This document shows, in pieces, positions 56,345-64,000 of a DNA stretch of 64,000 nt. This DNA comes from Stenocarpella maydis. Lineage: Eukaryota; Ascomycota; Sordariomycetes; Diaporthales; Diaporthaceae. The first letter of the stretch is position 1, and the number at the start of each line of letters is the position of its first letter. The translations under genes were made by a program, and so were the position numbers. The stretch is taken from the NCBI GenBank assembly GCA_002270565.1, contig NQMI01000118.1, forward strand, positions 62,001 through 126,000. Direction: 5' to 3'. The notes under the pieces were generated by a model. That model was not told the origin of the DNA and did not search any database. It saw nothing but the letters and a program-made list of their open reading frames with translations.

Positions 56345-56720
56345 GTTCACGCACCCAGCTCTTTCCGTGGGCGCACCCAGTATAAGAAACTAAGCATACA
56401 ATACACCCAGGTCCTTTATACCTATAGCTCCTCAACCCTACCAATAGCTCCTTAACCCCGCACTTAGGCCCTACCTTATGTAAAAGGCCCTCTATATGCC
56501 TAAAGGAAGGCCCTCTACGCGTGCCCAAAGGAAGGCCCTTCACGCATCTAGAGGAAGGTCCTCCTCTCCTTTATGCCCCTCTATACCCCCTCTAAAAGGC
56601 ACCCCTTTAAAAGTCCTTCCTTTAGGCGCGTGGAAGGCCTTCCTCTAGATGCATAAAGGGCCTTCCTCTAGATGTATAGAGGGGCAATAAAGGGGTGTGG
56701 AGGGGTATGAAGGGGCTAGA
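56345..56720. mobile_element. Truncated miniature inverted-repeat element, copy 1
   Basis: It begins with GTTCACGCACCCAGCTCTTT and GGGCGCACCCAGTATAAGAA, the same terminal sequence as the complete copy at 62245-62665, then carries many GGAAGGCCCTCT-type motifs in both orientations. The order of inner blocks matches the reverse complement of copy 2, so the two copies are inverted relative to each other. The far terminal repeat is missing: the element stops where an LTR-like sequence begins at 56721. Confidence 0.8.
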
Positions 56721-57129
56721 TGTGACGATCACAGCTGGTTCTTGGCTAATAAACCTAGTGAGAGGGTTTATGTTCAAGGGGCGTTCAAGGTGGAATCGTT
56801 CTGAGCAATGTGACAATAGTGATCGAAAGCCGTTGAAGCTATTCCTGGGTGAATACTTAGATTGACTGCTGAAGAGCTGTCCTAAGCTATGCTATCTAGT
56901 GTTAATGAGTGTGAGTCTATATAGTCCATCTCTTCAGCCCGGCTCACTTGGCTCACTGCCCTGCTGGTGATCTAAGTGATCCCTCCTTATGTAAGGGAGT
57001 GGTCTGGGTCCGTGCACCAATAGCCGTGCCTCTTCCTACAGGCCTAGCCAGCTGGCCTGTGGGGTTTATCTGCGCCTCCAGGGGACCAACAGTCCGTTTC
57101 TGGTTTCTATTCCTGTCACGTTCGTGACA
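56721..57129. mobile_element. LTR-like sequence (solo or truncated LTR)
   Basis: A 409-bp segment bounded by TGTGACGATCACAG and TTCGTGACA, a common form for fungal LTR ends (TG...CA), with a TATATAG box at about 56939. Just downstream, CATTACTGGCGCCGAGC could be a primer-binding site. No second copy or target duplication is found; flanking bases differ (CTAGA before, CTTAT after). A C-to-T-mutated form of its first 14 bases opens the LTR-like copy at 1153. Confidence 0.6.
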
Positions 57130-57207
57130 CTTATATTAGCGTCTCCTTCACATTACTGGCGCCGAGCTAAATAACATGCCGTACTATCCCTCAGCATTAT
57201 ACGCTTG

Positions 57208-58049
57208 ACGTCCCTAGCCCAGTTTTAACGCACCCCCTGATTCAATGCAGGATTCCCACACAAACTCACATATTTCAAATACTAATTATCATTTTTTTTT
57301 AAAAAATTACTAAAAGCATAAAGATAACAAATAAATATAAATAAAAGTATGCTATTCATATACATAATATCTCTAAGTTTAATTTTTAAATTATAAAGTT
57401 TTAACTTTCTAAATATATAAATGCTAAAATATTAAGAATTCTTTAAAACATGTAAGTAATTCATAATGAGATTATTTCGGGAATTATTTAATTATATAAA
57501 TCTTTTATAAAAATAAAATTTATAAATAATATAAAATAAGTATTAAATTTTAATCTTATAAGATAATCATAAATCATAAGTTTCTTATTAATAGAAATCT
57601 TTACTTTTATATTTCTCTTTATGAGAGTTTTTATAAGAGAACTATTTATTAAATTTATAAATAGAAAATTGTATTTATATAAATACAAACTTAATATTTA
57701 TATATATAGAAGTTAAATAATTTTCTTCTATAAAATGAGAATTTAATTTAAATTTTATGAATAGATGTAATGAAAAATAAGGAATAACTAAAATTATTAA
57801 TACTATTATATATTTTCTTAGAAATTCTTAAAACCTTTGTATTTTCTACTAATGTTTAAAATTGTTTTTAGAAATAATATACTATAAGTAGAATTATATA
57901 AATATTTTTCTTATATTTAATATAGTTATTTTTATATAAAATTCAAGATTCCTTATTTTGAAATATTTAAAGAAATACTTAGGAGCTTTTGTCCTTTATG
58001 GGAATCCCGCGTTGAATCAGGGGGTGCGTCGAAACTGGGCTAGGGACGT
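57208..58049. mobile_element. AT-gutted inverted-repeat DNA element
   Basis: Inverted repeats of 51 bp (57208-57258 and 57999-58049) start ACGTCCCTAGCCCAGTTT and differ at four positions, all transitions. The interior (57290-57980) is about as AT-rich as DNA gets and carries no coding remnant; open frames there such as 57488-57688 are Ile/Lys/Asn noise. The repeats share the 13-mer CACCCCCTGATTC with the pogo element at 16914-18771, suggesting the same superfamily. At 842 bp it is either an internally deleted or a non-autonomous copy. Confidence 0.85.
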
Positions 58050-58420
58050 TCGCTGCGGGAATCAGGTTTTGAGAATGGTGCGAGCTGAGCTGTTCGGACG
58101 GGAACCAACCATACTTGCATGTTCTTAAATTGGGGCTGTCCTGCGGCTGAGGTGCTCATCTGGCGAACGCCACTTTGGGTTATAAGCAGCGAAATGTCCT
58201 TATCGTCGAATCACGTCGAGCTGTATCAGCACCAAGACACCAAAGCTGCGAGATTAGCCGGGGTTGGAATCCCACGAACAGGCGCACTATCGCTAGTGTT
58301 CGCCTCTTGCGGCTTAAAAGCCACCAGGCAAGGGGGTATAAGACTCACTTCAGTTCTGACTCTCGGTCTCCAGGCAGCTCGACATCCATACCCACAGAGA
58401 CTCGTCGCCCCGCGTTCGTG
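58050..58420 (+). promoter_or_regulatory. Upstream region of the membrane-protein gene
   Basis: The coding frame of the next gene stays open for 82 codons upstream of its first ATG, but starts only at TTG and looks like untranslated leader. A TATAAG-type box is at about 58180. No other feature. Confidence 0.3.
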
Positions 58421-60166
58421 ATGAGGGTCCCTTCTGCAGCCGCACTACATCGATTTACCTTTCTTCTTATAGTCACTGCTCCCCTCGTCCACGTGGGATC
58501 TGCAATCACGTTTGACCAATGTGGGCAAATAGCCCAGAGCTTGTTGGCTGGCCCAGATAACTCCATCATCTTAGATGGCGATGATGTGGGCTACCACGGG
58601 CTCCTCCGTGGGTTCAGAGGAGATGCCAGTACGCGCCCGATCACACTCACAGAAGATGGCTGCAAAAGGCTGTGTGGTTCAGAGCCGAAATACTACAGCG
58701 TAACAGATGCTTTCCAGATCCTGACGACCTGGATATTCCCGACCTTGGCTCTCATGAGCCAGCTACCCTACGAGTCCCTTTCATATCGGAAGATCAAGAA
58801 CGCCGTGGCTTTCGCCAACTGGGTAGGGGCGCCAGCCGCTGCGCTGACCACGACCCTGTGGAACATAATGATGATCGCGCGATGTTCGTCGTACCCTTAC
58901 CTATTCCAACTGCAGGACGACCAGAACCTGGTAAAGGATGCGTTGTACATCCTCAGCTGTGTCAACCAATACCAATACCCGCGGCGGAAGCAGTATCGAG
59001 AACAGGACCGACGGAGAGATACTGCTCTGCTGAGGGGTATCCTATTTCCCTATATTAAGAGGAATAGTCCCGAGCTGCCTAAGCCCATGCGGCAGAGGCT
59101 CGTGCATCTCAACAAGCACCTCGCTTTTCACCTGCGGCAGTATAGACGAAAAGGAGTCTACCCAATCTACATTAGTATTATTTGGTTCGGAATCGCATTC
59201 GCCTTCTCCATCGTGATCGCATTCGCAACACTCGGCGATAATTCAACAGCTCACTCCCTCGCGCTGGGGCTGCTCTTATCGTGGGTTCCCGTGGTAGTGT
59301 TCGCATCGGTAGTGGACCGGAACCCGACGTCTGACGCGCGGTGCCGAGAGCTGATCGAGCGCTGGATGTACAATATCGACCGGCTATTCGATCAAGGCGC
59401 CGACGCCTGGGTTCCTTGGCAAGCCCCAGATGGTGAGGACTTCGATGGGGATGACACCAGCGACTTCAATATTGGGGAGTTCATGGGCCAGGGTCGTACA
59501 CTGCGGTATTGCGGCGTTACTGATACCGTGTTGGACAAGATCGTGAACCGCACAAAGACCCCGATCAATCTTCTCCCCTTTAAAGATTTGGAGGACCTGC
59601 AGAGGTTTCAGAAAGCTCTGACAACCCGCCCGACTCTATGGTACGTGGTCTGGATGTTCAGCCAGTTCGTCGTCACCACCAGTTTTGGGATGGCCTTTAT
59701 GGTTTCCTTCAACACGCCCACTGTTGGCCTGGGTTGTCGGTCTCTGTTGTATGTGGTCTGGTACGCGCTGACGCTCCCTTCCTGGGTACTGCTTGGGATA
59801 CAACAAGAGCCTTGGGTCAGAATCCGAAAGGCCATGATGGTGCCGAATGCGCTCTCTGTGGTTATGATCGCAGGGATAATGATACTGCACGCCATTGGCG
59901 GGTTGAATAATTGCACATGCAAGTCCAGTGTCTTCGGCTCGTCGAGCTACGGGGGCTACATGGACTTCGAGAACGGGCAATTCTACCAGGAGCATTATGA
60001 TGTTCGTGTATGGTGGGGAGTAGGCACTGGCGTAGGCGGTGGGGTCCTTATCCTATCGCTTGTTTGGCTTGCTTGGAAGTGGCATAAAGCGTCGGGACTG
60101 TGGAAGGTCGGTGGGGACACGAAGTTGGCGGTCGGCGAAGAGATGCCCTTGCAGTGGTTGACCTGA
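58421..60166 (+). CDS. Polytopic membrane protein with signal peptide, unknown
   Basis: An intact 581-aa protein from the ATG at 58421, a single exon. A signal peptide (MRVPSAAALHRFTFLLIVTA) is followed by a lumenal segment with Cys residues, then eight hydrophobic segments at about 100-118, 131-155, 246-271, 279-298, 406-430, 442-460, 477-496 and 531-555. Two cytosolic or lumenal loops are long: 160-245 (basic, DDQNLVKDALYILSCVNQYQ) and 300-405 (acidic, with DGEDFDGDDTSDFNIGEF). It resembles fungal uncharacterised integral membrane proteins; no transporter or enzyme motif is recognised. It is convergent with the NmrA-like gene, 249 bp apart. The pairing of a signal peptide with many membrane helices suggests the secretory pathway or vacuole. 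Confidence 0.8.
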   Translation: MRVPSAAALHRFTFLLIVTAPLVHVGSAITFDQCGQIAQSLLAGPDNSIILDGDDVGYHGLLRGFRGDASTRPITLTEDGCKRLCGSEPKYYSVTDAFQILTTWIFPTLALMSQLPYESLSYRKIKNAVAFANWVGAPAAALTTTLWNIMMIARCSSYPYLFQLQDDQNLVKDALYILSCVNQYQYPRRKQYREQDRRRDTALLRGILFPYIKRNSPELPKPMRQRLVHLNKHLAFHLRQYRRKGVYPIYISIIWFGIAFAFSIVIAFATLGDNSTAHSLALGLLLSWVPVVVFASVVDRNPTSDARCRELIERWMYNIDRLFDQGADAWVPWQAPDGEDFDGDDTSDFNIGEFMGQGRTLRYCGVTDTVLDKIVNRTKTPINLLPFKDLEDLQRFQKALTTRPTLWYVVWMFSQFVVTTSFGMAFMVSFNTPTVGLGCRSLLYVVWYALTLPSWVLLGIQQEPWVRIRKAMMVPNALSVVMIAGIMILHAIGGLNNCTCKSSVFGSSSYGGYMDFENGQFYQEHYDVRVWWGVGTGVGGGVLILSLVWLAWKWHKASGLWKVGGDTKLAVGEEMPLQWLT

Positions 60167-60415
60167 CTGTGCATAAACGGTGTGACAAGGAAATGTCTGT
60201 AGACTTGTTCCTCTGTTTACACGGGATTTGGCGTGATAAAACTAAGACTAATGTAGTATCTGGCTGTATGGTATTAATGGGTATTTCTGATAATCAAGGG
60301 ACCTCCATGAGATTCTCAACTATAAAAAACGCATTAATCAGTACGAATAGTATAATGATTTTTTCCTTTCAGCATCAACATCAGACATTACTATCAGCAA
60401 ACTTTGCCGCTCTGC

Positions 60416-61369
60416 CTACTCAGACCGTGGGAACATGTCCTTGTACCTTAGGAGATATTCCCGATAGCTAGCGGGCTTCCTCCCGGTCAGTTTCTCCACA
60501 GCATCTGTCGTCTCTTTCATATGACCCAAAGCAACCATTTGGCCACAACAAAGCAGATCGTACATGCACAACTTGCAAGGTAACTTGGAAAAGTCACCAT
60601 AAACATCATAGGGTAAGCCCTTGGCTTTCCACCACTGTTCCAGCTCCTCGTCGCTCACATTCTCAAACTTTCCCTTGTAGCCGCTCTGGCTCGCCATCCA
60701 CTCGAATATCTCTCGGTTCGTCACAGCCTCGGGCCCGGTAACGGTGTATACCGTGTTTGGCTCGCCCTTGCCCATCAAGAGCGCGCCGTGCACCCGCCCA
60801 CAGTCGTCCCTCGCAACGAAGGCACCCTTCATGTCGGCATCGTTAGACAACCACCTGTCGCCCGTAAAACCCCAGCATTGCGCAAAGAACTGTGGGATGT
60901 TGTCCATGTACAGGTAGTTGCGCTGGATGTTGTACTGCAGGCCGCTCTCGCGGATCAGGTTCTCGGTGTAGGCGTGGTCGCGCGGCAGGAAGGGCATATC
61001 CTCGCCGCCGTCGCCGAGGCCGGCCCCCACGAAGCTCGTGTAGACGATGCGCCGCACGCCAGCTGCCTTGGCGGTGTCTATGACGTTCTTGTGCTGTCTG
61101 CGCCGGCCCTTGCCGATCAGCCAGGTGGAGATGAAGGAGACGGCCTCGGCGCCGGCGAAGACGCGCATCATGTGGGTCGGGTCGTCATAGTTGAGCATGA
61201 GGATCTGGGCACCTTTTGCCTTGGCCTCGGCCACCAAGTCCTCGTTTATCCATGCTGGCTTGTGGCTGGTGAGGATGAGCTCGTCATCTGGGCCGGCTAG
61301 AGAAAGGGCGTGTGAGGCGGCTGCGCTGCCGAGGTTGCCGTCGCAACCTGTCATGACGTACTTGGGCAT
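60416..61369 (-). CDS. NmrA-like NAD(P)-binding reductase
   Basis: An intact 317-aa single exon. It is an atypical short-chain dehydrogenase of the NmrA/quinone-oxidoreductase-2 type. The Rossmann glycine motif TGCDGNLGSAA is at about 7-17, then SHKPAWINEDLVAEA, the second-strand region ILMLNYDDPTHMMRVFAGAE, AVSFISTWLIGKGRRRQHKN, a VRRIVYTSFVGAGL segment in place of the classical Tyr-x3-Lys site, and AYTENLIRESGLQYNIQRNYLYMDN. The C-terminal substrate domain has TGPEAVTNREIFEWMASQSG and ends TGRKPASYREYLLRYKDMF. Members act as NADPH-dependent reductases or as redox sensors that bind NAD(P); which applies here cannot be told. The start ATG is at 61369; no targeting signal. Length fits the family. 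Confidence 0.9.
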   Translation of the reverse strand: MPKYVMTGCDGNLGSAAASHALSLAGPDDELILTSHKPAWINEDLVAEAKAKGAQILMLNYDDPTHMMRVFAGAEAVSFISTWLIGKGRRRQHKNVIDTAKAAGVRRIVYTSFVGAGLGDGGEDMPFLPRDHAYTENLIRESGLQYNIQRNYLYMDNIPQFFAQCWGFTGDRWLSNDADMKGAFVARDDCGRVHGALLMGKGEPNTVYTVTGPEAVTNREIFEWMASQSGYKGKFENVSDEELEQWWKAKGLPYDVYGDFSKLPCKLCMYDLLCCGQMVALGHMKETTDAVEKLTGRKPASYREYLLRYKDMFPRSE

Positions 61370-62244
61370 TTTGGTAATGGGTAGATATTTGAAATGTTGT
61401 TACGGAGATAGGGAATTATGAAATAGCTTGAGGTTGGTGCTGGTGGCATGAGATGATCATCAGTGCCAAGGACAATTCAGACTTGTCTTTTGCGTGGAAT
61501 AGGATCGGGTGAGAAGGTGGAATGTCCTCTCATTTATATACATGCCGCATTCACGCGAGTGCATCTGCCCGAACAATGACACGAGATGGGATCCCTTTCC
61601 CCCGCGATTTCCAAAGGCGGATATTGCTCGCTCATGAGACCGCAGCAGCCCACACAGGCCCTCCATGGTGGCTAGCTCGGTGCGGGTGACAATCATGCCA
61701 CTTTTTGCGGGTCTCACGAGGTTACCAAAGTCGTGCGACAAGAACCGCCCGGAACTTCCGTTCTCTGATTCAGAGAAACTCAAAAATCATATTAAGTGCG
61801 AACGATCCCACGCCGTCTTTGACTAGTCAATTCTCAGATAGCCATGATGACGGTCGGGTGGGCCTTTGACATGTGCGCTCACCTCTCTATAACCCGGCGG
61901 CGGCACTTTCTGCCGGCTTCTTACGCTAGCGCCATACAATATGCAGCGTAAAAAGTCCTACTGGGATATAAAGAGATCACATAATATCTGAAAGATGCAT
62001 TTCAATGGTTCTTTTGGGTCATAGAATGCTGGGATATTGGTGTTGCCTACCGCTGTTCCACAGATGAGGTCGGTTAAACTAGGGCCGGAGTGACTGTTAT
62101 GACTTGGCATGACATTTCAACGGCTCGGCTTTCCTCATGCAGTCTTACTGAGAACCGCTCGTCTGCTCCGGTTGGTTGTCTGTGGCAAACGGAACATTAC
62201 CCTCCCCACCCTTCTAACTATCAGTCAAAGTCCATTCGGTCATA
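61370..62244. other. Intergenic, nothing supported
   Basis: A 107-codon minus frame at 61460-61783 lies in the promoter side of the NmrA-like gene and has no motif. Otherwise empty. Confidence 0.4.
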
Positions 62245-62665
62245 GTTCACCCACCCAGCTTTTTATATTCACCCACCCAGCTATTTGTATAGGCGCACCC
62301 AGTATAAGAAATTAAGCGTGCAGCACGCCATAAATTCTTATACCTCCCCCCCCTCTCAAGCCCCTCCACACACCTAGAGGAAGGCCCTCCATACGCGCCC
62401 AGTGGAAGGCCCTCTATACACTCCTTTAAAAGTCCTTCCTCTACGTATATAGAGGGCCTTCCTCTAGGCATATACTGGGCGCATAAAGGGCGCATAGAGG
62501 GCCCAAAGGGTTAGGGTAGGCCTTTTAAGCTTTCTATATACCTAGTTAAGGGTAAGGTAGGGCCTAATATAGGGCTAAGGAGCTAGCGGTATACGATAAC
62601 TAGGTGCGCTATACGCTTAATTTTTTGTACTGGGTGCGCCTATATAAAAAGCTGGGTGGGTAAAC
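62245..62665. mobile_element. Miniature inverted-repeat element, copy 2 (complete)
   Basis: About 420 bp with inverted ends: the right end, read in reverse, gives GTTTACCCACCCAGCTTTTT then TAGGCGCACCCAGTAC; the left end gives the same sequence, with its first 20 bp partly duplicated (CACCCACCCAGCT occurs twice). The interior carries GGAAGGCCCTC motifs in both orientations and no coding sequence. The 82-codon minus frame at 62247-62495 is an accident of the ends. Too small for a transposase; it would depend on a related element elsewhere. Confidence 0.85.
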
Positions 62666-63480
62666 AGTAACCGAAGTCATTCTGCAACAGCTATTTCATC
62701 AGAAGACAAAAACTCTAACCAAAATATACATTATTTATCATTAAGCTATATTATAGACCAGTTTTGAGTTCCTCTTCTCAGTGGGAACAAATCATAGTTG
62801 CCCCAAAGGGAATTAATTCATGATGCATGGTTTAAAAAACGACCATTCAGTTACTACTTTTGCTAGTTTTGAACCAGAAACTACTATTTCGCACCAAAAG
62901 TCTTAGTATCAGACCATGGCTAGATAACCCCTGACATTTGTCTGTTAGCAATTTGTGCCGGTGCCGTCAAGCTTGACACCGTCAAGTTCGAAGCCACATG
63001 ACTCAAAGCACGGACACAAATTGCTCAAGATTGGCAATATAAAAAGGCTGTGGTCTTCCAGACTGCTACCACGATTTGTTCCTGCAATCGAACAACCATC
63101 TGTGATACCAAGCGGCACAAGCCTTCTCAATCACAACCACTTGAAAACAATCATCCGGCTAATACCACTCATAAAGTTATTCGGCCGAGAGCTACAATAC
63201 TTGCACTTCGATTTAATCAAGTCCACGTGGCTGACCCCCTGAAACGAGCGCGTCGACAGCTGAAGTTGAAACAGACCATCAAGGTATGGCAATCATGCTT
63301 CCTTGCTTCGAATGAAGGAACAGAGCTGACAGAGGGACAGCAGCAGAATGGATACCAGTACAACAGCCAAGTCTGGGTCAAAGCGAGGGCCACACTTGTG
63401 ATCTCCTTTGGATCCATCACATAAATTCTCAATATTATTTCTTTTGAGAACGGATATTCGCACCTGAAAAAACAGATAAC
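62666..63480 (+). other. Intergenic with weak coding-like stretch 63080-63424
   Basis: A plus frame at 63050-63424 contains a moderately protein-like stretch (THKVIRPRATILALRFNQVH VADPLKRARRQ) but no usable ATG context or motif; another frame at 62955-63242 overlaps it. I do not call a gene. Confidence 0.3.
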
Positions 63481-64000
63481 GCACCCGCTTAAACGGACCC
63501 CATATATATGAATTAAAAAACACTATAGGCTTGCTATATAAATCATTAATACACTCTTATTAACTATATTTATTCTTAAATCCTTATATCCTTATTGTAA
63601 TTCTGGCCCTAGTGGTTTAGTGGTTTTCTCGTTGCTTATAAGGATGAATTCTTATTAACTCAAGTACCTTAATCTTATCTTAGGTCTTTTTTTCCTCCTC
63701 CTTATCGCTAGTGATATTATTAATGATATTTTTAGCTATTAGATCTACCTGGGATAGCTGGTTGATTGTTCTTTATAGCTTTTTTGCTGGTGGCGGTGTG
63801 ATTGTTGCTAAGGAGGACTTCCGGCTAGACTGATAGTCTGGCTGCTGGGTTGCTTTCTTTATAAGGCTAGCTGCTAGTTATTAGTCTTGTTGGATAGCTT
63901 CTCGCTGGGTTTTCTTACTGCGGATATCCTCTTTATTCAGTGACTATAGGGTTGAGTTATTATACTCCTAATTTAAGTTGACTCTCTATATTAAGGCTGT
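63481..64000. repeat. AT-rich RIP-like DNA at the window end
   Basis: AT-rich, stop-filled sequence with the texture of a RIP-mutated transposon. On the minus strand 63690-63960 gives broken peptide-like pieces (KKTQREAIQQD-like) that hint at a coding relic but do not identify it. It runs off the window. Confidence 0.5.

Noticed and set aside
57488..57688. 66-codon Ile/Lys/Asn-rich frame
   Set aside because: Lies in the AT-only core of an inverted-repeat element; composition noise.
62247..62495. 82-codon minus-strand frame resembling one at 56340-56543
   Set aside because: The similarity (SYTGCA...SWV) comes from shared terminal repeats of the miniature elements, not from a protein.
63600..63670. 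tRNA-like A-box string (TAGTGGTTTAGTGGTTTTC)
   Set aside because: No B-box GGTTCRANTCC follows and no cloverleaf can be drawn; a chance match or old SINE trace at best.

Overview
The window is nuclear DNA of a filamentous ascomycete (Pezizomycotina, probably Sordariomycetes; the genus cannot be fixed from sequence alone). The evidence is: monocistronic genes on both strands; short introns (about 59-177 nt, mostly 59-83) with GTRAGT-like donors and CTRAY branch sites; fungus-restricted families (a UstYa/DUF3328 protein, a Zn2Cys6 regulator, a Dal5-type anion:cation symporter); and AT-rich islands full of C-to-T/G-to-A changes typical of repeat-induced point mutation (RIP). There are no operons, rRNA genes, CRISPR arrays or convincing tRNA genes.

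Layout. 1-5600 is a repeat-rich, RIP-like flank: an AT-rich block, two direct ~420-bp LTR-like copies, a 25-bp tandem repeat beside an N, and a GC-normal pseudogene with in-frame stops. 6108-10289 is a large, probably mitochondrial DExH RNA helicase. 11243-19175 holds three members of one uncharacterised coiled-coil family (an intronless gene, an intron-containing gene and a relic) with a pogo/Fot1-type transposon (45-bp identical inverted repeats, dead transposase) between the second and the relic. 21481-28320 carries a secreted Gly/Ala-rich protein, a secreted SurE-type phosphatase with a GC-AG intron, a decayed copy of that gene's 3' end, and a Dal5-type transporter. 28412-34242 has small hypothetical proteins and a wrecked APH-type kinase. 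34781-38748 has an adenine/adenosine deaminase-like enzyme, an RraA-type aldolase with a likely organelle presequence, and an internally deleted enoyl-CoA hydratase pseudogene. 41218-47460 has an ankyrin protein, a UstYa-like membrane protein and a Zn2Cys6 regulator pseudogene, all on the minus strand. 48410-55842 has an acyl-CoA dehydrogenase, a Cys-motif hypothetical protein and an AT-hook protein with a PD-(D/E)XK-like core and one frameshift. 56345-58049 is a pile of three mobile elements. 58421-61369 has a polytopic membrane protein convergent with an NmrA-like reductase. 62245-64000 ends in another miniature element and RIP-like DNA.

The genes do not form an obvious pathway. The region looks like an accessory or subtelomere-like segment where ordinary metabolic genes sit among transposon remnants and several genes (a regulator, a hydratase, a kinase, a coiled-coil paralogue, an unidentified gene) have been inactivated. 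Exon boundaries were placed by eye from splice consensus and reading frame; all functions are assigned from motifs recognised by reading, with no database search.
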